From Nitrospira sp. UBA5699 (GTDB taxonomy: Bacteria > Nitrospirota > Nitrospiria > Nitrospirales > Nitrospiraceae): DNA of 22,091 bases. The stretch lies in the NCBI GenBank assembly GCA_002420105.1, contig DIHJ01000062.1, forward strand, positions 29,187 through 51,277, read 5' to 3'. The position numbers and the translations under genes were made by a program. This document shows positions 15,203-21,948 of the stretch, one piece after another. The notes beneath the pieces were generated by a model. The model was not told where the DNA came from and searched no databases. It was given only the letters and a program-made list of their open reading frames with translations. Position 1 is the first letter of the stretch; every line of letters starts with the position of its first letter.

Positions 15203-15415
15203 ATGACATGCGAGCGATGCCACGGCCTGATGGTCAGCGAGCAGATTTGTGATCTGCAAGAGACGAACAGCGATCCCTGTACGAACGGCTATCGTTGCCT
15301 GCTCTGCGGCAATGTGGTCGACACGACAATTCTCGCTAATAGGCGGCGTTCGTCCGAGTCGGTCGAACCGCGCACGGCCTCCAGCCCTCGGCTGCCGAGG
15401 CTTGTGGCGGCGTAG
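15203..15415 (+). CDS. Small zinc-ribbon-like protein
   Basis: A 70-residue protein with six cysteines: CERC (3, 6), Cys16, Cys26 and 'YRCLLCGNVVD' (32, 35). The two CxxC knuckles about 25 residues apart fit a zinc ribbon or rubredoxin-like fold; the tail (RRRSSESVEPRTASS) is likely disordered and basic. AAAGGGAGGGG precedes ATG 15203; a frame from 15167 is longer but its extra residues run through this ribosome site, so I rejected it. It is the first of a likely operon ending in an M48 protease. Function is unknown; a nucleic-acid or protein-binding adaptor is possible. Confidence 0.72.
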   Translation: MTCERCHGLMVSEQICDLQETNSDPCTNGYRCLLCGNVVDTTILANRRRSSESVEPRTASSPRLPRLVAA

Positions 15416-15486
15416 ATCGGAAACGTTGGCAAGAACAGGACCTGATCCGATGCGGGTATGTGCATCATTCGAAAGGGAGGCGCACC

Positions 15487-15735
15487 ATGACAGTTCTCGA
15501 CGACCCCGTTATGGCCTTACGCATTCAGCTCCACCAACTCCCCTGTGCGGCTTGTGGAGCCCACGAACTGATGCCGAAACTTCAGTGTGATTATTATCCT
15601 GATGGCTGCCTCTGGTTTGTGGTCTGTGGAGGCTGCCGGACGCGGTACCACTTGGATCATCGAACCGTGCCGGCCAGGGAACAGCCCTCGAGCGGCTCGG
15701 GCATCGGAAACCAGGCGAACATCTCAGGCCTATGA
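15487..15735 (+). CDS. Small zinc-ribbon-like protein
   Basis: An 82-residue protein with CAAC (20, 23), Cys34, Cys41 and CGGC (47, 50), again two CxxC knuckles typical of a zinc ribbon, followed by 'RTRYHLDHRTV'. GAAAGGGAGG lies upstream of ATG 15487 with a 6-nt gap. It is 71 bp after the first small Cys-rich gene and 21 bp before the CBS gene. Although both small proteins carry two knuckles, the sequences are not obviously paralogous. I know of no defined role. Confidence 0.72.
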   Translation: MTVLDDPVMALRIQLHQLPCAACGAHELMPKLQCDYYPDGCLWFVVCGGCRTRYHLDHRTVPAREQPSSGSGIGNQANISGL

Positions 15736-15756
15736 GCGAAACGAAGGGAGGTCTCC

Positions 15757-16218
15757 ATGCGAATCCATGAAGTGATGTCCACCGGTGTGGTGACGGGTAG
15801 ACCGACGGACCGCGTGCGGGAGATCGTCGTCAAGATGTTGAGTAGGCATTGCGGAGCTATTCCGATCGTCAGCGCCGATCAGGAATTGCTCGGCATCGTG
15901 ACGCTGCGCGACGTGATGTTGCCGATGTATCCCAACTATGGCGATTACATTCACGACGCGGTGCACAGCCGGGATTTTCTGGAGATGGAGCGCAACTATC
16001 CCGAGGTCCTGGGAAAGAAGGCCGAGGAGATCATGGTGCGCAACCCGCTGACGGTCTCGCCGGAGACGCCCATCCTTGAGGCCGCGTCGTATATGGGCCT
16101 CAAGAACTTCCGGCGTATCCCGGTCACCGACCATGGCACGCTCGTCGGCATGGTCAGCATCGGCGACATCCACCGAGGGCTCTTCTTCTCGCGCGGGGGC
16201 TGCGAAGCAGAGTCATGA
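15757..16218 (+). CDS. CBS-domain-pair protein
   Basis: A 153-residue protein made of two CBS repeats: residues 1-60 ('MSTGVVTGRPTDRVREIVVKML', 'GAIPIVSADQELLGIVTLRDVM') and about 85-147 ('EIMVRNPLTVSPETPILEAASYM', 'RRIPVTDHGTLVGMVSIGDI'). Such stand-alone Bateman modules bind adenine nucleotides (AMP, ATP, SAM) and sense energy state. GAAGGGAGG lies 6 nt upstream of ATG 15757. The stop overlaps the M48 gene start by 4 bp, so the two are translationally coupled. The insert between repeats (MYPNYGDYIHDAVHSRDFLEMER) is longer than in minimal pairs. Confidence 0.93.
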   Translation: MRIHEVMSTGVVTGRPTDRVREIVVKMLSRHCGAIPIVSADQELLGIVTLRDVMLPMYPNYGDYIHDAVHSRDFLEMERNYPEVLGKKAEEIMVRNPLTVSPETPILEAASYMGLKNFRRIPVTDHGTLVGMVSIGDIHRGLFFSRGGCEAES

Positions 16219-17153
16219 CCGAGGGAGAGAGAAGAATTCAGCCTTTTGAGAAGTTCATGAACCGCCGGGCGTTACTGTACCTCGGCGCGAAAGCGGCGTT
16301 CGGTTTCTGCACCGCGCTGAGTCTCCTCGGAGGTCTGTCTGCCTGCTACCGCGCCCCGGGTACCGCGCGTGACCAACTGATTTTCTTCTCGGAGGAAAAA
16401 GAACTGCAATTTGGACTGAGCGCATATCGGGAAGTGCTGCGGCAAGCGCGGCTGTCCGAAAACGCCGAGATCAATGACATGGTCCAGCGGGTTGGACAGC
16501 GGATTGCCAAGGCCGCCAACAAACCCGAGTATCAGTGGGAATTTGCGGTCGTCGAAGAGGATCAGATGGTCAACGCCTTCGCGTTGCCCGGTGGGAAGGT
16601 GGCGGTCTTTACCGGAATACTGAAGCACACGAAGACCGATGCGGGGCTCGCCACCGTGATGGGACACGAGGTGGCACATGCCCTGCAGCGTCATGGGGTG
16701 GAGCGCATGAGTCGCAGCATCATCGATCAGATCGCACAGCTGGGGGCGTTGGGCGCCGCCGCATCCGGCCATTCCAGCGGAGCGGCGATCCAAGGCCTGT
16801 TGGGGGCGTACGGTGTCAACGTGTCGCTGCCTTTCAATCGGAAGCAAGAATCGGAAGCGGACTACATTGGTCTGCGACTGATGGCGCAAGCAGGCTATGA
16901 CCCGCGCGAAGCGGTGCCGTTCTGGGAACGTATGAGCGGCTGTCCTAAACAGATGATCGGGAAACTGTGCTTCCGCTCGCAGCATGCCATCCCCGAGTTT
17001 CTCTCCACGCATCCTTCCGATTTGACGCGTATCAACCAGATCGAAGGGTGGTTGCCGGAGGCGTTGCAGTATTACCACGGCCCCGACGGAGGGATCCTCC
17101 CGCACCGCGCTCCATATCAGCCACTCATCGGGCCGATGCCGAAAGAGAGTTAG
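16215..17153 (+). CDS. M48-family zinc metalloprotease lipoprotein
   Basis: A 312-residue protein from ATG 16215; ATG 16257 (MNRRALLYLG) would start directly at the signal peptide and may be the real start. The lipobox is LSAC (Cys44), so the protein is probably membrane-anchored in the periplasm. The catalytic motif HEVAH is at 151-155 and the third zinc ligand region ESEAD at 212-216, as in LoiP/BepA-like M48 proteases that handle misfolded envelope proteins. 'AFALPGGKVAVFTGIL' before HExxH is also typical. The C-terminal 'FLSTHPSDLTRINQIEGWLPEA' is the usual M48 end. It is coupled (4-bp ATGA overlap) to the CBS gene, suggesting that energy sensing and envelope quality control are expressed together. 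Confidence 0.93.
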   Translation: MTEGERRIQPFEKFMNRRALLYLGAKAAFGFCTALSLLGGLSACYRAPGTARDQLIFFSEEKELQFGLSAYREVLRQARLSENAEINDMVQRVGQRIAKAANKPEYQWEFAVVEEDQMVNAFALPGGKVAVFTGILKHTKTDAGLATVMGHEVAHALQRHGVERMSRSIIDQIAQLGALGAAASGHSSGAAIQGLLGAYGVNVSLPFNRKQESEADYIGLRLMAQAGYDPREAVPFWERMSGCPKQMIGKLCFRSQHAIPEFLSTHPSDLTRINQIEGWLPEALQYYHGPDGGILPHRAPYQPLIGPMPKES

Positions 17154-17335
17154 GAACATACTTGATCTGCGGGACCATTTTGGGCCAGCGTGACTCATCA
17201 ACGAAGTGTAGACGACTGTGGGTTTCAATGGGAGGCAGGATGGGGTTAGGCCATCTTAATAACCTTGCTCAACCGCTCAAGCGAGATTGTTCGAGGCAAG
17301 TATGGAAAGATCTGGCCGCCATCCGGTGGCAGGGC

Positions 17336-17365
17336 TTGACATATGGACCGAATGGTCCATATAAT
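17336..17365 (+). promoter_or_regulatory. Near-consensus promoter and perfect TetR operator in front of the TetR gene
   Basis: TTGACA (17336-17341), an 18-bp spacer and TATAAT (17360-17365) make an almost ideal sigma-70 promoter. The spacer is filled by a perfect dyad, ATATGGACC-GAAT-GGTCCATAT (17341-17362), so bound protein would block RNA polymerase. The same arms recur at 17976-17999. The expected transcript start (about 17371-17373) is at the ATG of the TetR gene, with no ribosome site, so the mRNA is probably leaderless. Confidence 0.9.
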
Positions 17366-17372
17366 CCGGGCC

Positions 17373-17960
17373 ATGACGATTGGCCGCCCTATCGAGTTTG
17401 ATCCGGAGAAGGCGCTGGATGCTGCCGTAGAAGTATTCTGGTGCAAAGGCTATGAGGCCACCTCGATGAGCGACTTGCTCACTGCCATGAAACTCTCCAA
17501 GAGCAGTCTCTACCAAAGCTTCGGCAGTAAACACCAGCTATTCACACGGTGTTTGACTCGTTATCAGGAACGGTTCACGTCAGAACTGAACCATGGTTTG
17601 AAGGAAGCCAAGTCCGGACGACGTTTCATCGAATCGGTTTTTCAGGCCGTTGCTGAGACGGCGCAGCAGCCGGAAGGCGAAAAGGGTTGTCTCGTGGGGA
17701 ATTCAGCCAGCGAGTTGGGTCAGCGGGATACCGTCTTTGCGAAGCCGGTCGCTCAGGGATTGCGCGGTCTCGGCGAGGTATTCAAAGCGGCGCTCAAACG
17801 GGCTCAAACGGAAGGTGACGTGTCGCCTCATGCCGATCTCAATGCGTTGGCGAGTTATCTGGTGAGCTCCATGACCGGTTTGAGGACGCTCATCAAAGCG
17901 GGCTTGGATAAACGCGCGGCGCGATCCATGGTTCCGTTGATTCTGAAAGCGGTGGGGTAA
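17373..17960 (+). CDS. TetR/AcrR-family repressor, probably autoregulated
   Basis: A 195-residue regulator. 'GRPIEFDPEKALDAAVEVFWCKGYEATSM' (given in parts) and the HTH 'SDLLTAMKLSKSSLYQSFGSK' at about 33-53 are a typical TetR DNA-binding domain. The ligand domain contains 'GEKGCLVGNSASELG', a segment shaped like the GCL...E stretch of NemR that holds its redox-sensing cysteine; Cys24 and the Cys in FTRCLTRY are others. ATG 17373 is chosen because GRP immediately follows, as in relatives; an upstream ATG at 17343 lies inside the operator/promoter. Operators before this gene and at 17976-17999 predict that it represses itself and the downstream SDR-YHS-ABM-tautomerase-AhpD run. Inducer is unknown; an electrophile is inferred from the cysteine and the target genes. 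Confidence 0.92.
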   Translation: MTIGRPIEFDPEKALDAAVEVFWCKGYEATSMSDLLTAMKLSKSSLYQSFGSKHQLFTRCLTRYQERFTSELNHGLKEAKSGRRFIESVFQAVAETAQQPEGEKGCLVGNSASELGQRDTVFAKPVAQGLRGLGEVFKAALKRAQTEGDVSPHADLNALASYLVSSMTGLRTLIKAGLDKRAARSMVPLILKAVG

Positions 17961-17975
17961 GTGTTTTTTTGACCA

Positions 17976-17999
17976 TATATGGACCAATTGGTCCATATA
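17976..17999 (+). promoter_or_regulatory. Second TetR operator, upstream of the SDR operon
   Basis: A 24-bp perfect palindrome, TATATGGACCAA-TTGGTCCATATA. Its inner 22 bp match the first operator at 20 positions, differing only in the central tetramer (AATT versus GAAT). TTGACC at 17969-17974 may be a -35 element; no good -10 is clear. The palindrome is 106 bp before the SDR start and 15 bp after the TetR stop. The paired sites define a small regulon. Confidence 0.88.
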
Positions 18000-18105
18000 G
18001 AGGGGGACCGTGAGGATGGGGCTGCAAGGCCATGCGTAGATCGCAATGCACCGTGCAGGCCGATACGGCACGGGTTTCGGAGCATCACAAAGCAGGAGAT
18101 GGCAG

Positions 18106-18930
18106 ATGGATCAGCAGGCACAAGCGAAATACGGACCGTGGGCTCTGATTACCGGGGCCACGTCAGGCATTGGACGCGAATTAGCTCGCCAGCTGGCGTC
18201 TCACCATATTCACATCGTCGCGGTGGGGCGACGCCACGCGCGCCTGGACGAACTCACGATTGAATTGAAGACAGAGTTTGGGGTCACCGTGCTCCCTGTG
18301 CCAGCAGACTTACGCGATCCTCTGGCGATTCGGACGATTGTGTCATCGACGGAAGGGCTCGACATCGGTCTCGTCATTCTCAATGCCGGGGCTGAACTCA
18401 CCGGCAGTTTTGTCCATGCCGATGAAACAGCCCATCTCCAGCTCGTACAGCTCAATGCCGTCGCACCCATGCAGTTAGCCCATCACTACGGGCGGCGCCT
18501 TGCCACGCGAGGCCGGGGCGGGTTGATGTTCGTCTCCAGCTTATTTGCCTACCAAGGCGTGCCGTATGTCGCGCACTACGCCGCCACAAAGGCCTATCTC
18601 CTGAGTCTGGGCGAAGCGTTGCATGTGGAACTCAAGCCGCATGGGGTGGATGTCCTGGTGCTATCTCCCGGTCTCACCAATACGGAGATGACCGCCAATA
18701 TGGCCCTCGACTTTTCCAAACTGCCCCTCATCCCTCAGCAACCACAGCAGGTCGCCGCCGTCGGGCTGCAGGCGCTTGGGAAGAAGGCCACGGTCGTGTC
18801 CGGTCTCCTCAATAAAGTGATGGCGTGGGAAAACCGGCTGCTGCCTCGTGCCACACCGGTATCCTTGCTCGGGTTTCTCATCAAGCGGGCGCTCAAAGGC
18901 GGAGCCCGTCCAGAAGGGAGGGTGGCATGA
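18106..18930 (+). CDS. Short-chain dehydrogenase/reductase
   Basis: A 274-residue NAD(P)-dependent oxidoreductase. The cofactor motif is TGATSGIGR (16-24), the structural motif NAGA (93-96), and the catalytic set is Ser144/145 with Tyr158 and Lys162 in 'YVAHYAATKAY'. 'VGRR' after strand 2 (40-43) suggests NADPH preference. It resembles the classical SDRs annotated as YqjQ/DltE-like; the substrate is not predictable. AGGAG lies 7 nt upstream of ATG 18106; the frame is open from 18046 but without a better start. It is the first gene after the second TetR operator and overlaps the YHS gene by 4 bp (ATGA). The C-terminal 40 residues ('VSGLLNKVMAWENRLLPRATPVSLLGFLIKRAL') are hydrophobic and basic and may touch the membrane. 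Confidence 0.93.
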   Translation: MDQQAQAKYGPWALITGATSGIGRELARQLASHHIHIVAVGRRHARLDELTIELKTEFGVTVLPVPADLRDPLAIRTIVSSTEGLDIGLVILNAGAELTGSFVHADETAHLQLVQLNAVAPMQLAHHYGRRLATRGRGGLMFVSSLFAYQGVPYVAHYAATKAYLLSLGEALHVELKPHGVDVLVLSPGLTNTEMTANMALDFSKLPLIPQQPQQVAAVGLQALGKKATVVSGLLNKVMAWENRLLPRATPVSLLGFLIKRALKGGARPEGRVA

Positions 18931-19409
18931 GAGAACTGTTCCGTCGATCGTGCAGGGCCATTGTTGGTATCAGTCTCCTGGTGAGTCTCAGTCTGACTCT
19001 TGCGGGACTTGCTGAGTCGGGCCAGTTCTATGAAAAGAATGGCGTGGCCATCGATGGCTACGATCCCGTGGCCTACTTCGAAGCCCACAAGGCGGTCAAA
19101 GGCCTGCCCACGCTTTCTCATGTCTATCAAGGATCGACCTTCCTCTTCGCGTCCCCCGCACATCTCGCCGTCTTTGTGCGGGAGCCGGAACGATTCGCGC
19201 CCCAATTTGGCGGGTACTGTGCCTACGGTGTGGCCGAAGGGGTTAAGGCGGCCATTGCCGGTGAAATCTGGGAGGTCGTTGAAGGGAGGCTCTATCTCAA
19301 TCACGATCCCCAGGTGCAAGCAAAGTGGAAAGCGGGGCGGTCGGCCTTGCTTCGTGCCGCGCAGGCCAAATGGCCTGAGGTCGAGTTGTCTGCCGATGTC
19401 TATCCCTAG
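18927..19409 (+). CDS. Exported YHS-domain protein
   Basis: A 160-residue protein with a signal peptide or N-terminal anchor (RRSCRAIVGISLLVSLSLTLAGLAES, about 6-31). The mature part is a YHS-type domain: 'VAIDGYDPVAYFEAHKAVKG' near its start, then 'SPAHLAVFVREPERFAPQFGGYCAYG' (Cys98), the usual layout of secreted YHS proteins. These are thought to bind metal or act as small redox modules; no enzyme activity is proven for this type. Start ATG 18927 overlaps the SDR stop, so the two are translationally coupled, although one product is cytoplasmic and the other exported. Confidence 0.88.
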   Translation: MRELFRRSCRAIVGISLLVSLSLTLAGLAESGQFYEKNGVAIDGYDPVAYFEAHKAVKGLPTLSHVYQGSTFLFASPAHLAVFVREPERFAPQFGGYCAYGVAEGVKAAIAGEIWEVVEGRLYLNHDPQVQAKWKAGRSALLRAAQAKWPEVELSADVYP

Positions 19410-19452
19410 CGGATGCTGTCGCGAGTACGTCATCGATGGGATCAGGTGTAAC

Positions 19453-19538
19453 AAAGGGAGGTGTGCCATGTAATGCATACGCTGATGAGCAAGAGCCATA
19501 GGATCATCACACCGTCTATCACAGAAAAGGAAGCGTGA
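19453..19538 (+). other. Start-stop minimal ORF (ATG-TAA) and short leader ORF before the ABM gene
   Basis: AAAGGGAGG (19453-19461) is followed 6 nt later by ATG TAA (19468-19473), a complete ribosome site with a start codon directly followed by stop. The stop overlaps another ATG (TAATG) at 19473, which opens a 21-codon frame (MHTLMSKSHR...) ending at the TGA at 19536-19538, 2 nt before the ABM-gene ATG at 19541. This may be a translational leader that stalls or recycles ribosomes, or the remains of a deleted gene whose ribosome site survived. Confidence 0.4.
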
Positions 19539-19540
19539 CC

Positions 19541-19930
19541 ATGAAGAGAATTGGAATCAACGTGCTTCGTGCTGGTGCCATGGGAGCCTGGTTGCTTGTG
19601 GCGGTTGTTGGAGGAATGCCAGCAGGATCTGGTGCCGAGACCGTGCGTGAGGGGGAAGTGACGGAAGTCATGGTCTACGTGGCGGCGCCGGGGAAAGAAA
19701 AGGCGTTCGACGAGGCCCGGGCGGCCATGTTCAGCTTCCTGAAAACACAACCGGGGTTTGTGTCCGTGACCGGCCGGCAGGATCTCAAAGATCTGAAGGT
19801 TCATGTCGATCAGTCCGTGTGGGCCACACGGGCGCAATACACTGCGGCGTCAGCGGCATTGCCGGAGAAGCTCCGGTCAACGTTCATGGGGACCGTCTCC
19901 GAGTGGAAATATTTTGGGTTGACCCAGTAG
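19541..19930 (+). CDS. Exported ABM-fold (antibiotic biosynthesis monooxygenase-like) protein
   Basis: A 129-residue protein. The N-terminus 'NVLRAGAMGAWLLVAVVGGMPAGSGAET' is a signal peptide (cleavage about residue 32). The mature part, with 'GEVTEVMVYVAAPGKEKAFDEARAAMFSFLKTQPGFVSVTGRQD', then 'VDQSVWATRAQYTAASAAL', is the ferredoxin-like ABM fold of small cofactor-free monooxygenases such as the quinol monooxygenase YgiN. Most such proteins are cytoplasmic, so export is unusual. AAAGGAAG lies 7 nt before ATG 19541; an in-frame GTG at 19535 is less likely. It follows the start-stop leader and is probably part of the TetR-controlled run. The substrate is not shown by the sequence. Confidence 0.78.
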   Translation: MKRIGINVLRAGAMGAWLLVAVVGGMPAGSGAETVREGEVTEVMVYVAAPGKEKAFDEARAAMFSFLKTQPGFVSVTGRQDLKDLKVHVDQSVWATRAQYTAASAALPEKLRSTFMGTVSEWKYFGLTQ

Positions 19931-19970
19931 ACATTGTGCGTGGTTTCGTTCGCGGGAGGGGCGGCCTCAT

Positions 19971-19994
19971 GGCGCGAAGGCGCCGGGGGGGGGG
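19971..19994 (+). repeat. Hairpin followed by a run of ten G before the tautomerase gene
   Basis: GGCGC-GAAG-GCGCC (19971-19984) is a perfect 5-bp stem with a tetraloop, followed at once by ten G (19985-19994). It sits 47 bp before the tautomerase ATG. A homopolymer of this length can slip in replication, so expression of the downstream genes might vary; it is also a typical site of sequencing length error. Confidence 0.5.
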
Positions 19995-20040
19995 CCTGCC
20001 AGAATCTAATGGCCGTATCTATCATGAAAGGAGAGGCACG

Positions 20041-20262
20041 ATGCCACTCGCACAATTGAAAGGACTCAGCGGGTATCTCAGTATGGAGCAGAAACAGGAA
20101 CTGATCCGAAAGGTCACGGACGCGATCGTCTCCGTCGAAGGAGAAGGGCTGCGGCCTGTGACGTGGGTTATTGTTGAAGATGTTCCTTCAGGCCAGTGGG
20201 GGGTCGGCGGCTCACCCGTCACGACCGAAGGGCTGAAGAAAATGGCGGTACAAGGCAAGTAA
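20041..20262 (+). CDS. 4-oxalocrotonate tautomerase-family protein
   Basis: A 73-residue protein. Met1 is followed by Pro2, which becomes the catalytic N-terminal proline after Met removal. 'LSMEQKQELIRKVTDAIVSVEGEGLRPVTWVIVEDVPSGQWGVGG' (given in parts) matches the 4-OT fold and its conserved 'VPSGQWGVGG' end. These enzymes shift double bonds in unsaturated keto acids or related electrophiles. GAAAGGAG lies just upstream of ATG 20041. It is 110 bp after the ABM gene and 28 bp before the AhpD-like gene. The expected basic active-site residue near position 11 is not Arg here (Ser/Gly region), so substrate and activity may differ from 4-OT itself. Confidence 0.88.
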   Translation: MPLAQLKGLSGYLSMEQKQELIRKVTDAIVSVEGEGLRPVTWVIVEDVPSGQWGVGGSPVTTEGLKKMAVQGK

Positions 20263-20290
20263 TCGTTTTATACCACAAAGAAGGATCATC

Positions 20291-20854
20291 ATGAAGTTTC
20301 AGATTCATACGAAAGACACGGCTCCTGAGACGTCGCGGGCAACGCTCGAATCCACCGCGAAGAAATATGGATTTGTGCCTAATTTATATGGCGTGCTGGC
20401 CGAATCGCCCGCGGCGGTGCAGGCCTATGCGGGGATCAATAAGGCCCTGGAACAGAGTGCCCTCTCACCGGTGGAGCAGCAGGTGGTGGCTTTGACCGTG
20501 AGCACCACCAACGACTGCGCCTATTGTGTCGGGGCCCATTCCACCGTGGCACAGATGGTGAGCATGCCCGAGGCTGTTCTCACGGCATTGAGGGAACAGC
20601 GATCACTCTCGGACCGGAAGCTCAATGCCCTGCGGACGCTGGTCATGTCCATTCTCCGTTATCGCGGCTGGGTGCCGGAAGATGATCTTCAGCACGTTGT
20701 GGCCGCAGGCTATACCCAGCGGCATGTGTTGGATGTCCTCACACTCGTCGCGCTCAAGACCTTGAGCAATTATGTCAACCATATTGCCCATACACCGCTC
20801 GATGTCCAATTTGCCGCGCAATCATGGAAGTCGCGGACTGCCACGGTCGCCTGA
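20291..20854 (+). CDS. AhpD-like carboxymuconolactone decarboxylase-family protein
   Basis: A 187-residue protein of the peroxidase-related CMD type. The redox motif is 'NDCAYCVGAHS' with Cys76, Cys79 and His83, and an acidic residue at Glu62 (SPVEQQVV) where AhpD keeps its proton-relay Glu. So, unlike the gene at the window start, the full E...CxxCxxxH set is present. 'KYGFVPNLYGVLAESPAAVQAY' at the N-terminus is typical of this subgroup. Such proteins use the thiol pair to reduce peroxides or act on related substrates. AAGGATCATC precedes ATG 20291. It is the last gene of the TetR-controlled run; no clear terminator follows. Confidence 0.92.
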   Translation: MKFQIHTKDTAPETSRATLESTAKKYGFVPNLYGVLAESPAAVQAYAGINKALEQSALSPVEQQVVALTVSTTNDCAYCVGAHSTVAQMVSMPEAVLTALREQRSLSDRKLNALRTLVMSILRYRGWVPEDDLQHVVAAGYTQRHVLDVLTLVALKTLSNYVNHIAHTPLDVQFAAQSWKSRTATVA

Positions 20855-21061
20855 CACAGTCTGTTATCTGATTGCATCCGGCACGATTGATGGAGGGGCC
20901 CGCGCCTGCAAAGACGCGAGCTCCTCCGGTCGTCCTGAGATGTGTCGTTGCACTCTATGCTGGCGATGAGTTGAAGCTTCGTAACGATGTCTATCCACTC
21001 ACAGCTGTCGGACGATTTGAGCGGGCGTTCGCACACGCACGCGCCGATCGGAGTCGATGGG

Positions 21062-21829
21062 CTAGTTCCGGCCCGCCATGACCCCGCCATCGACATCCCA
21101 GATAGCCCCCGTCACCCATTGAGCGTCATCGCTGAGCAGAAAGTTTATGGTCTTTGCCACATCTTCCACGGTGCCGATCCGCCCAATCGGATGAAAGCTA
21201 TTGAACGTGGCGAGTGTCTCGTCAATGGCCTGCGGATCAATGAAGGCCTGATAAATAGGCGTCTTCACCACCGCCGGCGACACGGCGTTGACCCGAATGT
21301 CGTAGCCGGCCAGTTCCATCGCCATATGCTGCGTGAGGGCATGCAGCCCAGCCTTCGCCATGGAATAGGCAGAGGAAGGGGTGGCTTTGATGGCCTGTTT
21401 CGCCCACATCGATCCAATATGCACGATGGAGCCGCCACCGTTTGCGGCCATGTTCTTTGCGACGGCTTGTGAAATGAAAAAGACGGCTCGGTTGAGGTCC
21501 AGATAAGTGTCATAGTTTTGGAGCGTATGGTCAAAAAACGGCACCGGCTTGAAGTAGCCTGCAGCGTTTACCAAGTACTTGATGTGACGGCTATGGTCCT
21601 CAGCAAACGCAATGATGCGTTGGATCCCGGTTGGTTCGTACAAGTTGGCTTGGAACGTTTCAACTGTGCCAAGCGAAGACAGTTCGCGTTGTGCCATCTC
21701 CAGCTTTTCTGACGAACTGCCCACAATCACCGCGGTGACGTCCCGAGCGAGCAAGAGCCGTGCGGTAGCGAGGCCTATTCCGCTGGAGCCGCCGACGATC
21801 AGGGCGAGTGGCTGATTAGCGCGTTGCAT
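21062..21829 (-). CDS. Short-chain dehydrogenase/reductase (FabG-like)
   Basis: A 255-residue classical SDR. Cofactor motif VGGSSGIGLA (12-21), NAAG (88-91), catalytic Ser140, Tyr155 and Lys159 ('SSAYSMAKAGLHALTQ'), and the C-terminal 'WVTGAIWDVDGGVMAG' typical of FabG-type enzymes. AAGGAGG lies 7 nt upstream of the ATG (21829 on the minus strand). It is divergent from the HxlR-type gene that starts at 21949, a layout in which such regulators usually control the neighbour. It is only distantly similar to the SDR at 18106. Substrate unknown. Confidence 0.93.
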   Translation of the reverse strand: MQRANQPLALIVGGSSGIGLATARLLLARDVTAVIVGSSSEKLEMAQRELSSLGTVETFQANLYEPTGIQRIIAFAEDHSRHIKYLVNAAGYFKPVPFFDHTLQNYDTYLDLNRAVFFISQAVAKNMAANGGGSIVHIGSMWAKQAIKATPSSAYSMAKAGLHALTQHMAMELAGYDIRVNAVSPAVVKTPIYQAFIDPQAIDETLATFNSFHPIGRIGTVEDVAKTINFLLSDDAQWVTGAIWDVDGGVMAGRN

Positions 21830-21948
21830 GAGAGCACCTCCTTACGTTAAAAGAGCGAACACAATCGTGTGAGGGCAGTCTATGACGCGCTCGGACCGAG
21901 TCCAAGCAGGTACCAGGTGGTTCAGTAGGCACTAAGCGGTACATCTTG
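21830..21948. promoter_or_regulatory. Divergent promoter region between the SDR and HxlR-type genes
   Basis: The 119-bp gap separates divergent genes. It holds GGAC-CGA-GTCC (21894-21904) and ACCA-GG-TGGT (21912-21921), two short dyads that may be operator half-sites. On the minus strand TTGGAC and TAGACT are 17 bp apart and span the first dyad, a weak promoter candidate for the SDR. Confidence 0.35.

Noticed and set aside
16272..17228. 318-residue minus-strand open frame
   Set aside because: It is antisense to the M48 protease gene, which has a complete catalytic motif set.
17343..17372. Upstream ATG for the TetR gene
   Set aside because: This ATG lies between the -35 and -10 boxes and inside the operator, so it would not be on the transcript; relatives begin near the ATG at 17373.
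20872..21081. 69-residue plus-strand open frame between the AhpD-like gene and the SDR
   Set aside because: It has no clear ribosome site or family resemblance, and its end overlaps the minus-strand SDR coding region.
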